DNA of 64,000 bases. It comes from Aliivibrio sp. S4MY1. Its GTDB lineage: Bacteria; Pseudomonadota; Gammaproteobacteria; Enterobacterales; Vibrionaceae. Location of the stretch: positions 1 to 64,000 of the forward strand of contig NZ_JARACP010000018.1 in NCBI RefSeq assembly GCF_028765545.1. The letters run 5' to 3'. Every line of letters starts with the position of its first letter. The first letter of the stretch is position 1. This document shows positions 28,608 to 38,766 of this stretch, one piece after another. The translations under genes and the position numbers were made by a program. The notes under the pieces are model-generated. The model did not search any database and had not been told where the DNA came from. It was given only the letters and a program-made list of their open reading frames with translations.

Positions 28608-29738
28608 TTAACCAACAAGTGCTAATAAGATACCAGCAGCAACCGCAGAGCCGAGTACACCAGCAACATTAGGTCCCATTGCATGCATTAATAAGAAGTT
28701 TTGAGGGTTTGCCTCCAGTCCTACTTTATTCACAACACGAGCAGCCATTGGTACTGCAGATACCCCAGCAGCACCAATTAATGGGTTAATATCTTCTTTC
28801 GAATATTTGTTTAAGATCTTAGCCATAATTAAACCACCAGCAGTGCCTACACTAAAGGCAACCGCGCCTAGCAGTAGAATGCCTAAGGTTTCAACATTCA
28901 AAAATGTTTCAGCTTCTAGTTTTGATCCAACTCCTAGCCCTAAGAAAATAGTCACGACATTGATCAATTCATTTTGAGCAGTATTCGATAAACGATCAAC
29001 CACACCTGATTCTTTCATCAAATTACCTAAACAGAACATGCCAACTAACGGCGTTGCTGATGGTAAAAATAGAATCGTCATCAATAAAACTGCAAGAGGG
29101 AAAATGATCTTCTCCGCCTTACCAACATGACGCAGTTGAGCCATCTTAATTTGACGCTCTTCTGGTGTTGTTAGTGCCTTCATGATCGGCGGCTGAATGA
29201 TTGGAACTAATGCCATATAGCTGTATGCAGCAACAGCAACAGCACCCAATAAATCAGGAGATAATTTACTTGCTAAGAAGATAGCTGTTGGGCCATCAGC
29301 ACCACCAATAATAGCAATTGATGAAGCATCAGCTAATGTAAACTCCATGCCCGGCACAAAGTTAAGTAAGATTGCACCAAATAACGTAGCAAAAATACCC
29401 ACTTGCGCCGCCGCACCAAGCCATAACGTTTTGGGATTCGCTATTAACGCTCCAAAATCGGTCATTGCCCCTACCCCCATAAAGATCAAGAGTGGGAAGA
29501 TTCCGGTTTCAATCCCAACGTAATAGACGTAGTAAAGTAAACCACCTGGCTCTGTAAAGCCTGCGTTTGGGATGTTTGCCAATATTGCACCAAAACCAAT
29601 TGGTAGCAGTAGTAATGGCTCAAATCCTTTTTTAATCGCTAAGAATAAAAGACCGCAACCCACTAAAATCATAATAAGTTGTTCAAACTTAAAATTAGCG
29701 ATTGAGGTTTCATTCCATAATATTAATAAACCATCCAT
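28608..29738 (-). CDS. oadB: Oxaloacetate decarboxylase beta subunit (Na+ pump)
   Basis: This 376-residue integral membrane subunit decarboxylates carboxybiotin and couples it to Na+ export. It has about nine hydrophobic segments. The family motifs [10 protein letters not shown] (with the Asp tied to Na+/H+ transfer), [16 protein letters not shown] and the ending [18 protein letters not shown] are all present. It is the last gene of oadGAB, 12 bp after oadA. Confidence 0.97.
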   Translation of the reverse strand: MDGLLILWNETSIANFKFEQLIMILVGCGLLFLAIKKGFEPLLLLPIGFGAILANIPNAGFTEPGGLLYYVYYVGIETGIFPLLIFMGVGAMTDFGALIANPKTLWLGAAAQVGIFATLFGAILLNFVPGMEFTLADASSIAIIGGADGPTAIFLASKLSPDLLGAVAVAAYSYMALVPIIQPPIMKALTTPEERQIKMAQLRHVGKAEKIIFPLAVLLMTILFLPSATPLVGMFCLGNLMKESGVVDRLSNTAQNELINVVTIFLGLGVGSKLEAETFLNVETLGILLLGAVAFSVGTAGGLIMAKILNKYSKEDINPLIGAAGVSAVPMAARVVNKVGLEANPQNFLLMHAMGPNVAGVLGSAVAAGILLALVG

Positions 29739-29750
29739 GTTTAACTTACC

Positions 29751-31538
29751 TTACGCTAGAGAAAGCAACGGTGTGCCAACAGCTACCGCATCGCCTTCCT
29801 TAGTTAAAATATCCTGCACTGTACCATTACGTGACGCTTTGATCTCAGTTTCCATTTTCATGGCTTCAAGAATGAGTAAAACCTCACCTTCCGCAACTTC
29901 TGTTCCAGGCTGAACGAGCACTTTAAAAATATTTCCAGCTAATGGGGCATCTACTGATTCAGCATCCACTGCTGACAACTGAGGTGATTGAACTGGAATT
30001 GGTTGAGCGGATACCGGAGCTACCGAAGAAATAACACCTTGAGGGCCAACTTCAACATTGTAAATTTGACCATCAACTTTAACGCTATATGCTTCAACTT
30101 TACCTTTTGCCGGCGTTACTTTCACTCCCTCTTCCATTCCTTCTTTTTCTGAACCTGGAGCTGGTTCAAAAGCATCTGGATTGTTGCGGTTATTTAAGAA
30201 TTTAAGCCCAACTTGAGGGAATAAAGCATAAGTAAGAACATCATCAACTTGTTGCTCTGCAAGTTCGATATTCTCTTCTTTTGCTTTCGCTAGCAATTCA
30301 TCTGTTAGTATATGAAGTTCCGATTTCAATAGATCCGCTGGGCGACAAGTAATAGCTTCAGCACCGTCTAATACACGAGCTTGCAGTTCAGCATCGACAG
30401 CAGCAGGAGCTGAGCCATATTCACCTTTAAGAACCCCTGCTGTTTCTTTTGTAATGCTCTTATAGCGCTCACCCGTAAGCACATTTATCACGGCTTGAGT
30501 GCCTACAATTTGTGATGTTGGTGTCACTAAAGGAATGTAGCCAAGATCTTTACGCACTTTCGGGATCTCTAATAAAACTTCATCCATCTTATCAGCAGCA
30601 CCCTGCTCTTTAAGTTGGCTTTCCATATTCGTTAGCATTCCACCAGGCACTTGTGCAATAAGGATACGAGAATCGACTCCTTTTAGTTGCCCTTCAAACT
30701 TGGCGTACTTTTTACGTACTTCTCGGAAGTAAGAAGCTATCGGTTCTAGTTGATCGAGTTTTAAATTCGTATCTCGCTCAGTGCCTTCTAACATAGCCAC
30801 AACCGTTTCCGTTGGTGTATGCCCGTAAGTCTGGCTCATTGACGAAATTGCCGTATCGAGGATATCAATACCCGCTTCAACGGCTTTTACTGCTGTTGCT
30901 GCTGACAAACCGGTTGTTGCATGGCTATGTAATGCCAATGGCACATCACATGACGCTTTAATTCGTGTAATTAATTCTTCTGCTTCATAAGGTTTAAGTA
31001 AACCAGACATGTCTTTAATACAAAGAGAATGACACCCAAGATCTTCAAGACGTTTTGCAAGATCGACCCAAGTATCTGAATTATGTACAGGGCTGGTCGT
31101 GTAAGAAAGTGTGCCTTGTGCATGAGCACCGACATCAATTGTCGCTTTAACGGCTGTTTGAAAGTTTCTCACATCATTCATTGCATCAAAAATACGGAAT
31201 ACATCCATACCATTACTATGAGCCCGCTCAACAAACTTTTCTACCACATCATCGGCATAGTGGCGATAACCCAATAGGTTTTGACCACGTAATAGCATTT
31301 GCATTGGCGTATTTGGCATTGCTGCTTTTAATAAGCGTAAACGCTCCCACGGATCTTCACCTAAGTAACGAATACAAGCATCAAATGTTGCTCCACCCCA
31401 GGTTTCTAATGACCAATAGCCAATTTTATCGAGCTGCTCAGCAATAGGCAGCATATCTTCAACACGCATACGCGTTGCGAAGAGTGATTGATGGGCGTCA
31501 CGAAGTACCACATCAGTGATAGAAAGTGGTTTAGACAT
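29751..31538 (-). CDS. oadA: Oxaloacetate decarboxylase alpha subunit
   Basis: This 595-residue soluble subunit moves the carboxyl group of oxaloacetate to biotin. The N-terminal carboxyltransferase TIM barrel has the metal-site [10 protein letters not shown] and [10 protein letters not shown] Pro/Ala-rich hinge (about 500-525) leads to the biotinyl domain, where EAMKMET carries the biotinylated Lys. It lies 37 bp after oadG. No citrate lyase or citrate transporter genes adjoin it, as for the vibrio oad-1 locus beside csrA. Confidence 0.97.
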   Translation of the reverse strand: MSKPLSITDVVLRDAHQSLFATRMRVEDMLPIAEQLDKIGYWSLETWGGATFDACIRYLGEDPWERLRLLKAAMPNTPMQMLLRGQNLLGYRHYADDVVEKFVERAHSNGMDVFRIFDAMNDVRNFQTAVKATIDVGAHAQGTLSYTTSPVHNSDTWVDLAKRLEDLGCHSLCIKDMSGLLKPYEAEELITRIKASCDVPLALHSHATTGLSAATAVKAVEAGIDILDTAISSMSQTYGHTPTETVVAMLEGTERDTNLKLDQLEPIASYFREVRKKYAKFEGQLKGVDSRILIAQVPGGMLTNMESQLKEQGAADKMDEVLLEIPKVRKDLGYIPLVTPTSQIVGTQAVINVLTGERYKSITKETAGVLKGEYGSAPAAVDAELQARVLDGAEAITCRPADLLKSELHILTDELLAKAKEENIELAEQQVDDVLTYALFPQVGLKFLNNRNNPDAFEPAPGSEKEGMEEGVKVTPAKGKVEAYSVKVDGQIYNVEVGPQGVISSVAPVSAQPIPVQSPQLSAVDAESVDAPLAGNIFKVLVQPGTEVAEGEVLLILEAMKMETEIKASRNGTVQDILTKEGDAVAVGTPLLSLA

Positions 31539-31575
31539 ACTTACAAACTCCTTGTAATAATTTTCCTAAAACAGA

Positions 31576-31827
31576 TTATTTATGCTTTTGACGGTGTAAC
31601 TTAACCGCAGCAGAAATTGCAGCAATCACTTGAGGCTGCACTGTTGTTTGATCGGGATCTGAATTTTTCTGGACAGCGAGTACCTGTTTAGGCGCTAGCT
31701 CCACAGGCAACAGCTTAGACATGAGTTGAACTAGATAAACTAGAATAGTAAGGAATATAAATACAACCCCCATGCCTGTAAGCATTAAGGTTGCCGCTTC
31801 CAATAGTAGACTTCCAATGTCTGTCAT
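31576..31827 (-). CDS. oadG: Oxaloacetate decarboxylase gamma subunit
   Basis: This 83-residue subunit has one membrane helix (about 12-35, LMLTGMGVVFIFLTILVYLVQ) and a short polar tail ending in HRQKHK. The family gamma subunit anchors alpha to beta and helps bind Zn2+. It is the first gene of the oadGAB operon. Confidence 0.93.
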   Translation of the reverse strand: MTDIGSLLLEAATLMLTGMGVVFIFLTILVYLVQLMSKLLPVELAPKQVLAVQKNSDPDQTTVQPQVIAAISAAVKLHRQKHK

Positions 31828-31893
31828 CTTTTATTCCTTTTTGATGATAGTGACAATGTTAAATGTGCTCTTTTATTCTAAAAAGAGTAAGTG

Positions 31894-31921
31894 ATTATCT
31901 CGACCTCAACGAAATTGTCAA
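31894..31921 (-). promoter_or_regulatory. oadGAB promoter candidate
   Basis: On the minus strand TTGACA (31916-31921), a 16-bp spacer and GATAAT (31894-31899) stand about 67 bp before oadG. I see no other clear signal between here and the tRNA terminator at 32094, so that part of the gap is otherwise empty. Confidence 0.6.
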
Positions 31922-32093
31922 ATCAGAAACAATCTAAATAAGTTCCAAAAAGAATAAAATGACAAGATATATCCATACACTGCCACCATTTCCCAAAACT
32001 TAAACTGATTACAATCAAATTACCTAACAATAACCTTTAAATCAATATATTTAATAAAGCCATCAATTGCTTAACTTGATTTCCTTCAGACAT

Positions 32094-32122
32094 AAAAAAA
32101 CCCGATCATTAAGATCGGGTTC
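32094..32122 (-). terminator. Terminator of the tRNA array
   Basis: On the minus strand AACCCGATC/GATCGGGTT with a short loop is followed by seven T, just after the last tRNA-Arg gene. Confidence 0.9.
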
Positions 32123-32133
32123 TTTTAAAAGAA

Positions 32134-32210
32134 TGGTGCGCCAGGGAGGATTCGAACCTCCGACCGCCTGGTTCGTAGCCAGGTACTCTATCCAGCTGAG
32201 CTACTAGCGC
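32134..32210 (-). tRNA. tRNA-Arg(ACG), copy 1
   Basis: A 77-nt gene with encoded CCA. The anticodon stem CCTGG/CCAGG frames the loop CTACGAA (anticodon ACG, read as ICG). The acceptor GCGCTAG/CTGGCGC contains one G-T wobble. It is the last gene of the array in transcription order. Confidence 0.98.
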
Positions 32211-32275
32211 ACAGTAATTCTAATTGTCTTTGTAACTAAATATTGTAACCAATAAACAGTTACAAAAAGAAATAA

Positions 32276-32352
32276 TGGTGCGCCAGGGAGGATTCGAACC
32301 TCCGACCGCCTGGTTCGTAGCCAGGTACTCTATCCAGCTGAGCTACTAGCGC
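32276..32352 (-). tRNA. tRNA-Arg(ACG), copy 2
   Basis: Identical in sequence to copy 1, 142 bp away, with a spacer that closely resembles the neighbouring ones. Confidence 0.98.
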
Positions 32353-32418
32353 ACAGTTAATTCTGATTGTCTTTGCAACTAAATACCGTAACCGATAAAC
32401 AGTTACAAAAAGAAATAA

Positions 32419-32495
32419 TGGTGCGCCAGGGAGGATTCGAACCTCCGACCGCCTGGTTCGTAGCCAGGTACTCTATCCAGCTGAGCTACTAGCGC
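32419..32495 (-). tRNA. tRNA-Arg(ACG), copy 3
   Basis: Same 77-nt sequence, encoded CCA, repeat period 143 bp to copy 2. Confidence 0.98.
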
Positions 32496-32561
32496 ACAGT
32501 TAATTCTGATTGTTTTTGCAACTAAATATCGTAATCGATAGACAGTTACAAAAAGAAATAA

Positions 32562-32638
32562 TGGTGCGCCAGGGAGGATTCGAACCTCCGACCGCCTGGT
32601 TCGTAGCCAGGTACTCTATCCAGCTGAGCTACTAGCGC
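32562..32638 (-). tRNA. tRNA-Arg(ACG), copy 4
   Basis: Same 77-nt sequence. It forms with the adjacent tRNA-Ser a unit that is repeated exactly 290 bp away. Confidence 0.98.
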
Positions 32639-32691
32639 ACAATAATTCTTTTTTATTCTTGCTGACCATAAAGATCAACATGAATCAATAA

Positions 32692-32784
32692 TGGCGGTGA
32701 AGGAGGGATTCGAACCCTCGATGCGGCTATAAACCGCATACTCCCTTAGCAGGGGAGCGCCTTCAGCCTCTCGGCCACCTCACC
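32692..32784 (-). tRNA. tRNA-Ser(GCT), copy 1
   Basis: A 93-nt class II tRNA with a long variable arm (TATGCGGTTTATAGCCGCA) and encoded CCA. The anticodon loop CTGCTAA gives GCT, reading AGC/AGU. The E. coli counterpart serV also stands between csrA and the argVYZQ array. Confidence 0.98.
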
Positions 32785-32851
32785 GTGTAAATTTGCTTAT
32801 AGTTACCTACTAAATAACTATATTATTGATAATCACTTACCAATGAAAGAA

Positions 32852-32928
32852 TGGTGCGCCAGGGAGGATTCGAACCTCCGACCGCCTGGTTCGTAGCCAG
32901 GTACTCTATCCAGCTGAGCTACTAGCGC
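32852..32928 (-). tRNA. tRNA-Arg(ACG), copy 5
   Basis: Same 77-nt sequence as the other Arg copies. It is followed by the same 53-nt spacer to tRNA-Ser as copy 4. Confidence 0.98.
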
Positions 32929-32981
32929 ACAATAATTCTTTTTTATTCTTGCTGACCATAAAGATCAACATGAATCAATAA

Positions 32982-33074
32982 TGGCGGTGAAGGAGGGATT
33001 CGAACCCTCGATGCGGCTATAAACCGCATACTCCCTTAGCAGGGGAGCGCCTTCAGCCTCTCGGCCACCTCACC
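32982..33074 (-). tRNA. tRNA-Ser(GCT), copy 2
   Basis: Identical to copy 1. It is the promoter-proximal gene of the seven-tRNA array. Confidence 0.98.
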
Positions 33075-33089
33075 GTCTTGAGGAGGCAC

Positions 33090-33117
33090 ATATTACGGCT
33101 TACCAAAAATATGTCAA
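33090..33117 (-). promoter_or_regulatory. Promoter of the tRNA array with stringent-type discriminator
   Basis: On the minus strand a perfect -35 TTGACA (33112-33117) is spaced 16 bp from TAATAT (33090-33095) and followed by GTGCCTCC. The GC-rich discriminator is like that of ppGpp-inhibited stable RNA promoters. Confidence 0.82.
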
Positions 33118-33249
33118 TGACTTTCTTAGTAAAAAATAACGTTTTTTGTTTAACAGCCTATGAAACGACCAAAGTGAACAAAAATAAAACGTTATCCCTA
33201 GTTTGTGCCTTTTGTTTTGTTTGTTTTTACTCATCAATGCTAAATAAAA

Positions 33250-33274
33250 ACAAACAAGGTCAACACTGTTGACC
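33250..33274 (-). terminator. Terminator after csrA
   Basis: On the minus strand the perfect stem GGTCAACA/TGTTGACC is followed by a T/G-rich tail (TTGTTTGTTTTT), 15 bp after the csrA stop. Confidence 0.75.
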
Positions 33275-33288
33275 CTATTCATACGAAA

Positions 33289-33486
33289 TTAAAAGTTACC
33301 TTGCGATGCTGCAGGTGTACCTTTTTCCGCTTGAATGCGCATATAAATTTCTTCACGGTGTACAGATACTTCTTTAGGTGCATTAACACCAATACGTACT
33401 TGGTTACCTTTAACGCCTAGTACAGTAACTGTTACTTCGTCACCAATCATAAGAGTTTCACCTACACGGCGAGTCAAAATTAGCAT
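33289..33486 (-). CDS. csrA: Carbon storage regulator CsrA
   Basis: This 65-residue RNA-binding dimer controls translation and stability of mRNAs with GGA motifs. In vibrios it links carbon metabolism, quorum sensing and virulence or symbiosis traits. The N-terminal strand [15 protein letters not shown] carries the key RNA-contacting Arg residues, and [14 protein letters not shown] the second RNA-binding face (R44 region). It lies between lysC and the tRNA array, the usual vibrio order. Confidence 0.99.
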   Translation of the reverse strand: MLILTRRVGETLMIGDEVTVTVLGVKGNQVRIGVNAPKEVSVHREEIYMRIQAEKGTPAASQGNF

Positions 33487-33567
33487 TCGAATGCTCCTTG
33501 AGTTATCTCAGTTTTATAATAAATGTATGTTTTGTCCGTTATCGCTTATTTTCATAAACGTCTTTGC

Positions 33568-34737
33568 TCAAGAAACAGCGATCATAAGGTTATTATCTTG
33601 TGATTGCTCTGTAATAACAAACGTTTTATGTAAAATATCGGCCGCTCGTTCTAAATCAGCTTGATTCACGATAACCGAAAAACTTTTAGGCTCTATACTA
33701 TGCTGATAAATATCAACACAATTAACCATTAGTTGATTGCAAGCAGAGTCTGCCATCCCTTCAACCTTATCTCCGACTAACGTCAGAATTGATAAGCTAC
33801 TAATATTGCGTATTTTTGTACCAAATGCCAGTTTCAATTGTAAAAAAGCTGCTTTTGGCACAACAATTTGAAAACAATCACATCTTTCAATTAAAACCCT
33901 GTACTGTTTACGTAATTCAGTCAACTCTTCTTCTAAAAAGCCATTACACTCAATTAGGAGTAAATCCTGCTTAAGCGCTAAACCGATTACCCCTTTACCC
34001 TCTACTGGTTGTTCACAAATCAGAGTCCCTTCACCATCGTCAAATGATGATAATACACGTAAGGTAACCGATGAATTCCAGGCGTGAGCGACAGAATGTT
34101 CTTGTAATACTTTGGCTCCAGACTTTGCTAATAAATGCATATCTGAAAAAGAGATTTCTTTTAAACGACGTGTATTAGGTACAAATCGAGGATCTGAAGA
34201 ATACACACCATCAACATCAGTAAATATTTGGCACTCATCTGCATTTAATGCAGCAGCTAAAGCAACCGCCGTGGTATCTGAGCCGCCTCTTCCTAATGTC
34301 GTAATGTTGCCATTCTTATCTCGCCCCTGAAAACCAGCAACAATAACAATATAACCTTTATCTACCCACTGAGTTATTAAATCGGTTTCAATATGCTCAA
34401 TAGTTGCATCATTAAATCTATTGTTAGTGTAGATTCCAGCCTGATCAGCCGTTAAAGAAATAGCTTTAATGCCCTTTTGATTTAAAGATAGGGCTAATAA
34501 CGCGATAGAAACTTGCTCGCCAGCAGAAAGCAACATATCTAATTCACGTGGTTCTGGAACCTCGCTCATTTGATTTGCCAAATTCATTAAACGATTGGTT
34601 TCACCCGCCATAGCAGAAACAGCAACAACAACATCATGTCCTTGCTGCTGGGTTGAAATGATGCGTTCAGAAACAGATTGGATCCGCTCAACGGATCCAA
34701 CTGATGTACCACCATACTTTTGCACGATTAATGCCAC
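33568..34737 (-). CDS. lysC: Aspartate kinase (aspartokinase), monofunctional
   Basis: This 389-residue kinase phosphorylates aspartate, the first step to Lys, Thr, Met and diaminopimelate. The N-terminal kinase domain has VQKYGGTSVGSVERI, GRGGSDTTAVALA and the TDVDGVYSSDPR segment. The C-terminal part (about 245-389) is a pair of ACT domains, so amino-acid feedback is expected. The start is a GTG with AGG upstream, 12 bp after the alaS stop, so the genes are probably cotranscribed. Sequence alone does not settle whether Lys or another amino acid is the inhibitor. The symbol follows usual vibrio naming. Confidence 0.88.
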   Translation of the reverse strand: MALIVQKYGGTSVGSVERIQSVSERIISTQQQGHDVVVAVSAMAGETNRLMNLANQMSEVPEPRELDMLLSAGEQVSIALLALSLNQKGIKAISLTADQAGIYTNNRFNDATIEHIETDLITQWVDKGYIVIVAGFQGRDKNGNITTLGRGGSDTTAVALAAALNADECQIFTDVDGVYSSDPRFVPNTRRLKEISFSDMHLLAKSGAKVLQEHSVAHAWNSSVTLRVLSSFDDGEGTLICEQPVEGKGVIGLALKQDLLLIECNGFLEEELTELRKQYRVLIERCDCFQIVVPKAAFLQLKLAFGTKIRNISSLSILTLVGDKVEGMADSACNQLMVNCVDIYQHSIEPKSFSVIVNQADLERAADILHKTFVITEQSQDNNLMIAVS

Positions 34738-34749
34738 CGATACGACCTA

Positions 34750-37329
34750 TTACAGACGCTCAGTTAGCCAAGCTTCAACAGAAGCTAGTGCTGCAGGTAA
34801 TGCATTCGCATCAGTACCGCCAGCTTGAGCCATATCAGGACGACCGCCGCCTTTACCACCAACTTGTTGTGCAACCATATTCACTAATTCGCCCGCTTTC
34901 ACTTGGCCAATAAGATCTTTAGTTACGCCAGCAATTAAACCTACTTTACCGTCATTCACATTACCTAACATGATAACGCAGCTGCCGATTTGATTTTTAA
35001 GCTCATCTACCATGCCACGAAGCGCTTTACTCTCTACACCATCTAGTTGAGCAATAAGTACTTTTGTTCCTGCAATATCTTGAACTTGATTGATCAGACT
35101 TGCACCTTCTTGAGACGCTAGCTTATCTTTAAGCTGTTGGATCTCTTTCTCAAGTTGTTTTGCTTTTGATGCAGCTTCATTCAGCTTTTTATCTGCTGAT
35201 TTTTGTTGTGCTTCAATCGCATCTAATGCTGCTTCACCAGTAACTGCTTCAATACGGCGGATACCAGCGGCAATGCCACTTTCTGACGTAATTTTAAATA
35301 AACCAATATCACCAGTGCTTGATGCGTGAATACCACCACACAATTCAGTTGAGAACTCACCCATAGAAAGAACACGAACTTCATCGTCGTATTTCTCACC
35401 AAATAAAGCCATTGCGCCTTTTTCTTTAGCAGCATCAATGTCCATTAGGTTTGTTTCAATCTCATGGTTTAAACGTACTTGTTGGTTAACAATACGCTCA
35501 ACTTTACGTAATTCTTCAGCTTTTACGCCTTCAAGATTAGAGAAGTCAAAACGTAAACCTTCCGCTTTAACTAATGAGCCTTTTTGAGTTACGTGCTCAC
35601 CAAGTACTTCACGAAGGGCTGCGTGTAATAAGTGGGTTGCTGAGTGATTTAAAGTAATAGCAGTACGACGCTCTTCATCAACTTGAGCCATTGCACTATC
35701 AGCCGTTGATAATACACCTTCAACTAACTTACCGTGATGACCAATCGCGTTACCTACCTTTTGAGTGTCAGTAACAACAAACTTACCTGCTTCAACAGTA
35801 ATAATACCCGCATCACCAGATTGACCGCCTGACTCAGCATAGAATGGCGTAACATCTAAAATTAGAATCGCGTCATCACCAGCAGAAAGAGTTTCAACGG
35901 CTTCACCTTCACGGAAAATTTCTAATACTGTTGCTTTAGCTTCAGTAGAGTCATAACCGTGGAATACTGTTTCAGATTCAACCTTAATGATTGCGTTATA
36001 ATCAGTTCCAAATTGGCCAGCTTCACGAGCACGTTGACGTTGTTCTTCCATCGCTTTTTCAAAACCATCTTCATCGATAGTTAATTCACGCTCACGAGCA
36101 ACGTCATTAGTTAAATCAGCAGGAAAACCGTAAGTATCATAAAGTTTAAATACAGTTTCACCGTCAAGAACTGTGCCTTCAAGGTTATCTAATGCTTCGT
36201 TTAGAATTACCATTCCACGCTCTAACGTGCGACCGAAGTTTTCTTCTTCAATCTTAAGAACTTTTTCAACTAGCGCTTGCTGTTTTTTTAGTTCCTCTCC
36301 AGCGGTTCCCATGATCTCAGCCAATGGACCAACTAATTTATAGAAGTAAGAACCTTTAGCTCCTAACTTGTTACCGTGACGTACCGCACGACGAATAATA
36401 CGACGCAATACGTAACCACGACCTTCGTTTGATGGCATAACACCATCAACAATTAAGTAAGAACAAGAACGGATGTGATCAGCAACAACACGTAAAGATT
36501 GGTTTGAAAGATCATCGTAACCAATCACTTTTGCTGTTTCTTTAATAAGTGTTTGGAAGATATCGATTTCGTAGTTTGAGTGAACGCCTTGCATGATTGC
36601 AGCAATGCGCTCAATCCCCATACCTGTATCTACTGATGGCTTAGGAAGCAGTTCCATTGTACCGTCTGCTTGACGGTTGAATTGCATAAATACGTTGTTC
36701 CAAATTTCAATGAAACGGTCGCCATCTTCTTCAGGAGAACCTGGACGGCCACCCCAAATGTGCTCACCGTGATCGTAGAAAATCTCAGTACAAGGACCAC
36801 AAGGACCAGTATCACCCATCTGCCAGAAGTTATCTGATGCGTAAGGTGCACCTTTATTGTCACCTATGCGTACGATACGATCTGCTGGAATACCCATTTC
36901 TTTATTCCAGATTTCGAAAGCTTCGTCATCAGTTTCATAAATAGTGACTAATAAACGGTCAGCTGGCAGTTCTAGACGCTCTGTTAGAAATTCCCAAGCA
37001 TACTTGATTGCATCTTGCTTGAAGTAATCACCAAAGCTGAAGTTACCTAGCATTTCAAAGAAAGTATGGTGACGAGCAGTAAAGCCTACGTTTTCTAAAT
37101 CGTTATGCTTACCACCAGCACGAACACAACGTTGAGCCGTTGTTGCACGAGTATAGTTACGTTTTTCTGAACCTAGGAAACAATCCTTAAATTGGTTCAT
37201 ACCTGCGTTGGTAAATAAAAGAGTTGGGTCATTTGCTGGAACTAGAGAAGAACTCTCAACAATTTGGTGTCCTTTGCTTTCAAAAAAAGCAAGAAACGCA
37301 CGGCGGATCTCGTCAGTGCTCATATACAT
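34750..37329 (-). CDS. alaS: Alanyl-tRNA synthetase
   Basis: This 859-residue enzyme charges tRNA-Ala. It has the class II catalytic core (1-about 440; motif 1-3 region with [16 protein letters not shown] and [12 protein letters not shown]), the editing domain with zinc-binding HSATH and CGGIHAS, and the C-terminal oligomerisation/C-Ala domain ending in [15 protein letters not shown]. All zinc ligands (H, H, C, H) are kept, although the residue between them is Ile, where E. coli has Thr (CGGTH). ATG 37329 has AGGA upstream. It stands between recA and lysC. Confidence 0.98.
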   Translation of the reverse strand: MYMSTDEIRRAFLAFFESKGHQIVESSSLVPANDPTLLFTNAGMNQFKDCFLGSEKRNYTRATTAQRCVRAGGKHNDLENVGFTARHHTFFEMLGNFSFGDYFKQDAIKYAWEFLTERLELPADRLLVTIYETDDEAFEIWNKEMGIPADRIVRIGDNKGAPYASDNFWQMGDTGPCGPCTEIFYDHGEHIWGGRPGSPEEDGDRFIEIWNNVFMQFNRQADGTMELLPKPSVDTGMGIERIAAIMQGVHSNYEIDIFQTLIKETAKVIGYDDLSNQSLRVVADHIRSCSYLIVDGVMPSNEGRGYVLRRIIRRAVRHGNKLGAKGSYFYKLVGPLAEIMGTAGEELKKQQALVEKVLKIEEENFGRTLERGMVILNEALDNLEGTVLDGETVFKLYDTYGFPADLTNDVARERELTIDEDGFEKAMEEQRQRAREAGQFGTDYNAIIKVESETVFHGYDSTEAKATVLEIFREGEAVETLSAGDDAILILDVTPFYAESGGQSGDAGIITVEAGKFVVTDTQKVGNAIGHHGKLVEGVLSTADSAMAQVDEERRTAITLNHSATHLLHAALREVLGEHVTQKGSLVKAEGLRFDFSNLEGVKAEELRKVERIVNQQVRLNHEIETNLMDIDAAKEKGAMALFGEKYDDEVRVLSMGEFSTELCGGIHASSTGDIGLFKITSESGIAAGIRRIEAVTGEAALDAIEAQQKSADKKLNEAASKAKQLEKEIQQLKDKLASQEGASLINQVQDIAGTKVLIAQLDGVESKALRGMVDELKNQIGSCVIMLGNVNDGKVGLIAGVTKDLIGQVKAGELVNMVAQQVGGKGGGRPDMAQAGGTDANALPAALASVEAWLTERL

Positions 37330-37516
37330 GTAGGTATTCCTGATTGAATCGTAGGTTAACTCACTCTTGTACTCAGTTAAGACAAGCAGTGTTTTTTAGA
37401 CAGAATTTCGAACATTGTATACGCAAATGCAAGCGAAATATAGATAAGTAAAGTGATCAAATGAGGAATAAGGAGGGTTTTAGAATATCACTGATAGATT
37501 CTCAATAAATAGAAAC

Positions 37517-37546
37517 AAAAAAGCCAAACACTGTGGTTTGGCTTTT
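37517..37546 (-). terminator. Terminator after recA
   Basis: On the minus strand AAGCCAAACCA/TGTTTGGCTT is followed by a T run. It separates recA from alaS. Confidence 0.87.
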
Positions 37547-37574
37547 GTCTGCATTTACTTTCAAAGAAAGCGAT

Positions 37575-38624
37575 TTAGAACTCTTCGTTTTCTTCTACTT
37601 CAGAAGTCACATCTGGTGTTTCTGGCTGATCTTCTGCTGGAGTTAGTAGCAGCTCACGTAATTTAGCGTCTAGCTCCGAAGCAATGGCTACGTTATCACG
37701 CATAAACTTAGAAGCGTTTGCTTTACCTTGACCAATCTTGTCGCCGTTATAGCTGTACCAAGCACCCGCCTTATCAACTAATTTATGCTTAACACCTAAA
37801 TCAATTAATTCACCTTCGCGGTTAAACCCTTTTCCGTATAAGATTTGAGTTTCAGCTTGCTTAAATGGTGCTGCAATTTTATTTTTAACAACTTTAATGC
37901 GTGTTTCGTTACCAATCACTTCGTCGCCATCTTTTACTGCGCCTGTACGACGAATATCAAGACGAACTGATGCATAAAACTTAAGTGCATTACCACCTGT
38001 TGTGGTCTCTGGGTTACCAAACATCACACCAATTTTCATACGAATTTGGTTGATGAAGATACACATACAATTTGATTGCTTTAGGTTACCTGTTAACTTA
38101 CGCATCGCTTGAGAAAGCATACGAGCCTGGAGGCCCATGTGGCTATCACCCATCTCACCTTCAATTTCAGCTTTCGGTGTTAATGCAGCAACGGAGTCAA
38201 TAACCATTACATCAACAGCACCAGAGCGCGCTAACGCATCACAGATCTCTAGAGCTTGCTCACCCGTATCAGGTTGAGAAACTAATAATTCATCAATGTT
38301 TACGCCAAGTTTTTTAGCATAAACAGGATCTAGAGCATGCTCAGCATCGATAAAGGCACATGTTTTACCTTCACGCTGCGCTGCAGCAATTAATTCAAGA
38401 GTTAATGTTGTTTTACCTGAACTCTCAGGACCGAAAATCTCAACGATTCGCCCCATTGGTAAACCACCAGCACCAAGTGCAATATCAAGAGATAAAGAAC
38501 CAGTAGACACAGTCTCAACATCCATAGTGCGGTTATCGCCCAACTTCATGATTGAACCTTTACCAAATTGTTTTTCAATTTGACCTAATGCGGCGGCCAG
38601 TGCTTTTTTCTTGTTATCGTCCAT
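37575..38624 (-). CDS. recA: Recombinase RecA
   Basis: This 349-residue protein forms the nucleoprotein filament for homologous recombination and LexA cleavage. Walker [11 protein letters not shown], the L1/L2 loops ([14 protein letters not shown] and [20 protein letters not shown]) and an acidic C-terminal tail (EVEENEEF) are present. An SOS box overlaps its promoter. The recX regulator gene that follows recA in E. coli is missing here. Confidence 0.99.
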   Translation of the reverse strand: MDDNKKKALAAALGQIEKQFGKGSIMKLGDNRTMDVETVSTGSLSLDIALGAGGLPMGRIVEIFGPESSGKTTLTLELIAAAQREGKTCAFIDAEHALDPVYAKKLGVNIDELLVSQPDTGEQALEICDALARSGAVDVMVIDSVAALTPKAEIEGEMGDSHMGLQARMLSQAMRKLTGNLKQSNCMCIFINQIRMKIGVMFGNPETTTGGNALKFYASVRLDIRRTGAVKDGDEVIGNETRIKVVKNKIAAPFKQAETQILYGKGFNREGELIDLGVKHKLVDKAGAWYSYNGDKIGQGKANASKFMRDNVAIASELDAKLRELLLTPAEDQPETPDVTSEVEENEEF

Positions 38625-38671
38625 CTTGATTCTCCAGTTACTCTAGATCACGTAATCAGTTAATAACCAGT

Positions 38672-38699
38672 AGTATACTGTCTATTCATACAGTGTCTA
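38672..38699 (-). promoter_or_regulatory. recA promoter overlapped by a LexA (SOS) box
   Basis: CTGT-N8-ACAG (38678-38693) is a full SOS-box palindrome inside TACTGTCTATTCATACAGTG. It fills the spacer between -35 TAGACA (38694-38699) and -10 TATACT (38672-38677) on the minus strand. LexA would directly block the promoter. Confidence 0.92.
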
Positions 38700-38766
38700 T
38701 AGGCTTGTATCATTTTTTCTTTAACTTTCGATATAATTTCGACTAAATAACACTTAACCATATGAA

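Larger units (their letters stand above)
32134..33074 (-). repeat. Tandemly duplicated tRNA-Arg / tRNA-Ser array
   Basis: Two repeat levels are visible. The Arg gene with spacer repeats at 142-143 bp (starts 32134, 32276, 32419, 32562), and an Arg-spacer-Ser unit repeats at 290 bp (32562-32784 and 32852-33074) with an identical 53-nt inner spacer. The copies probably arose and stay alike by unequal recombination or gene conversion. Confidence 0.93.

Noticed and set aside
32134-33074. Regularly spaced direct repeats that could suggest a CRISPR array
   Set aside because: The repeats are complete tRNA genes with cloverleaf folds and encoded CCA; the spacers are themselves repeated.
33078-33272. 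A 64-codon plus-strand open frame downstream of the tRNA array
   Set aside because: It covers the tRNA promoter and the csrA terminator on the other strand, is rich in Lys, Asn and Cys without domain features, and has no ribosome site.
34738-34760. Lysine riboswitch before lysC
   Set aside because: alaS ends only 12 bp upstream, so there is no room for a riboswitch.
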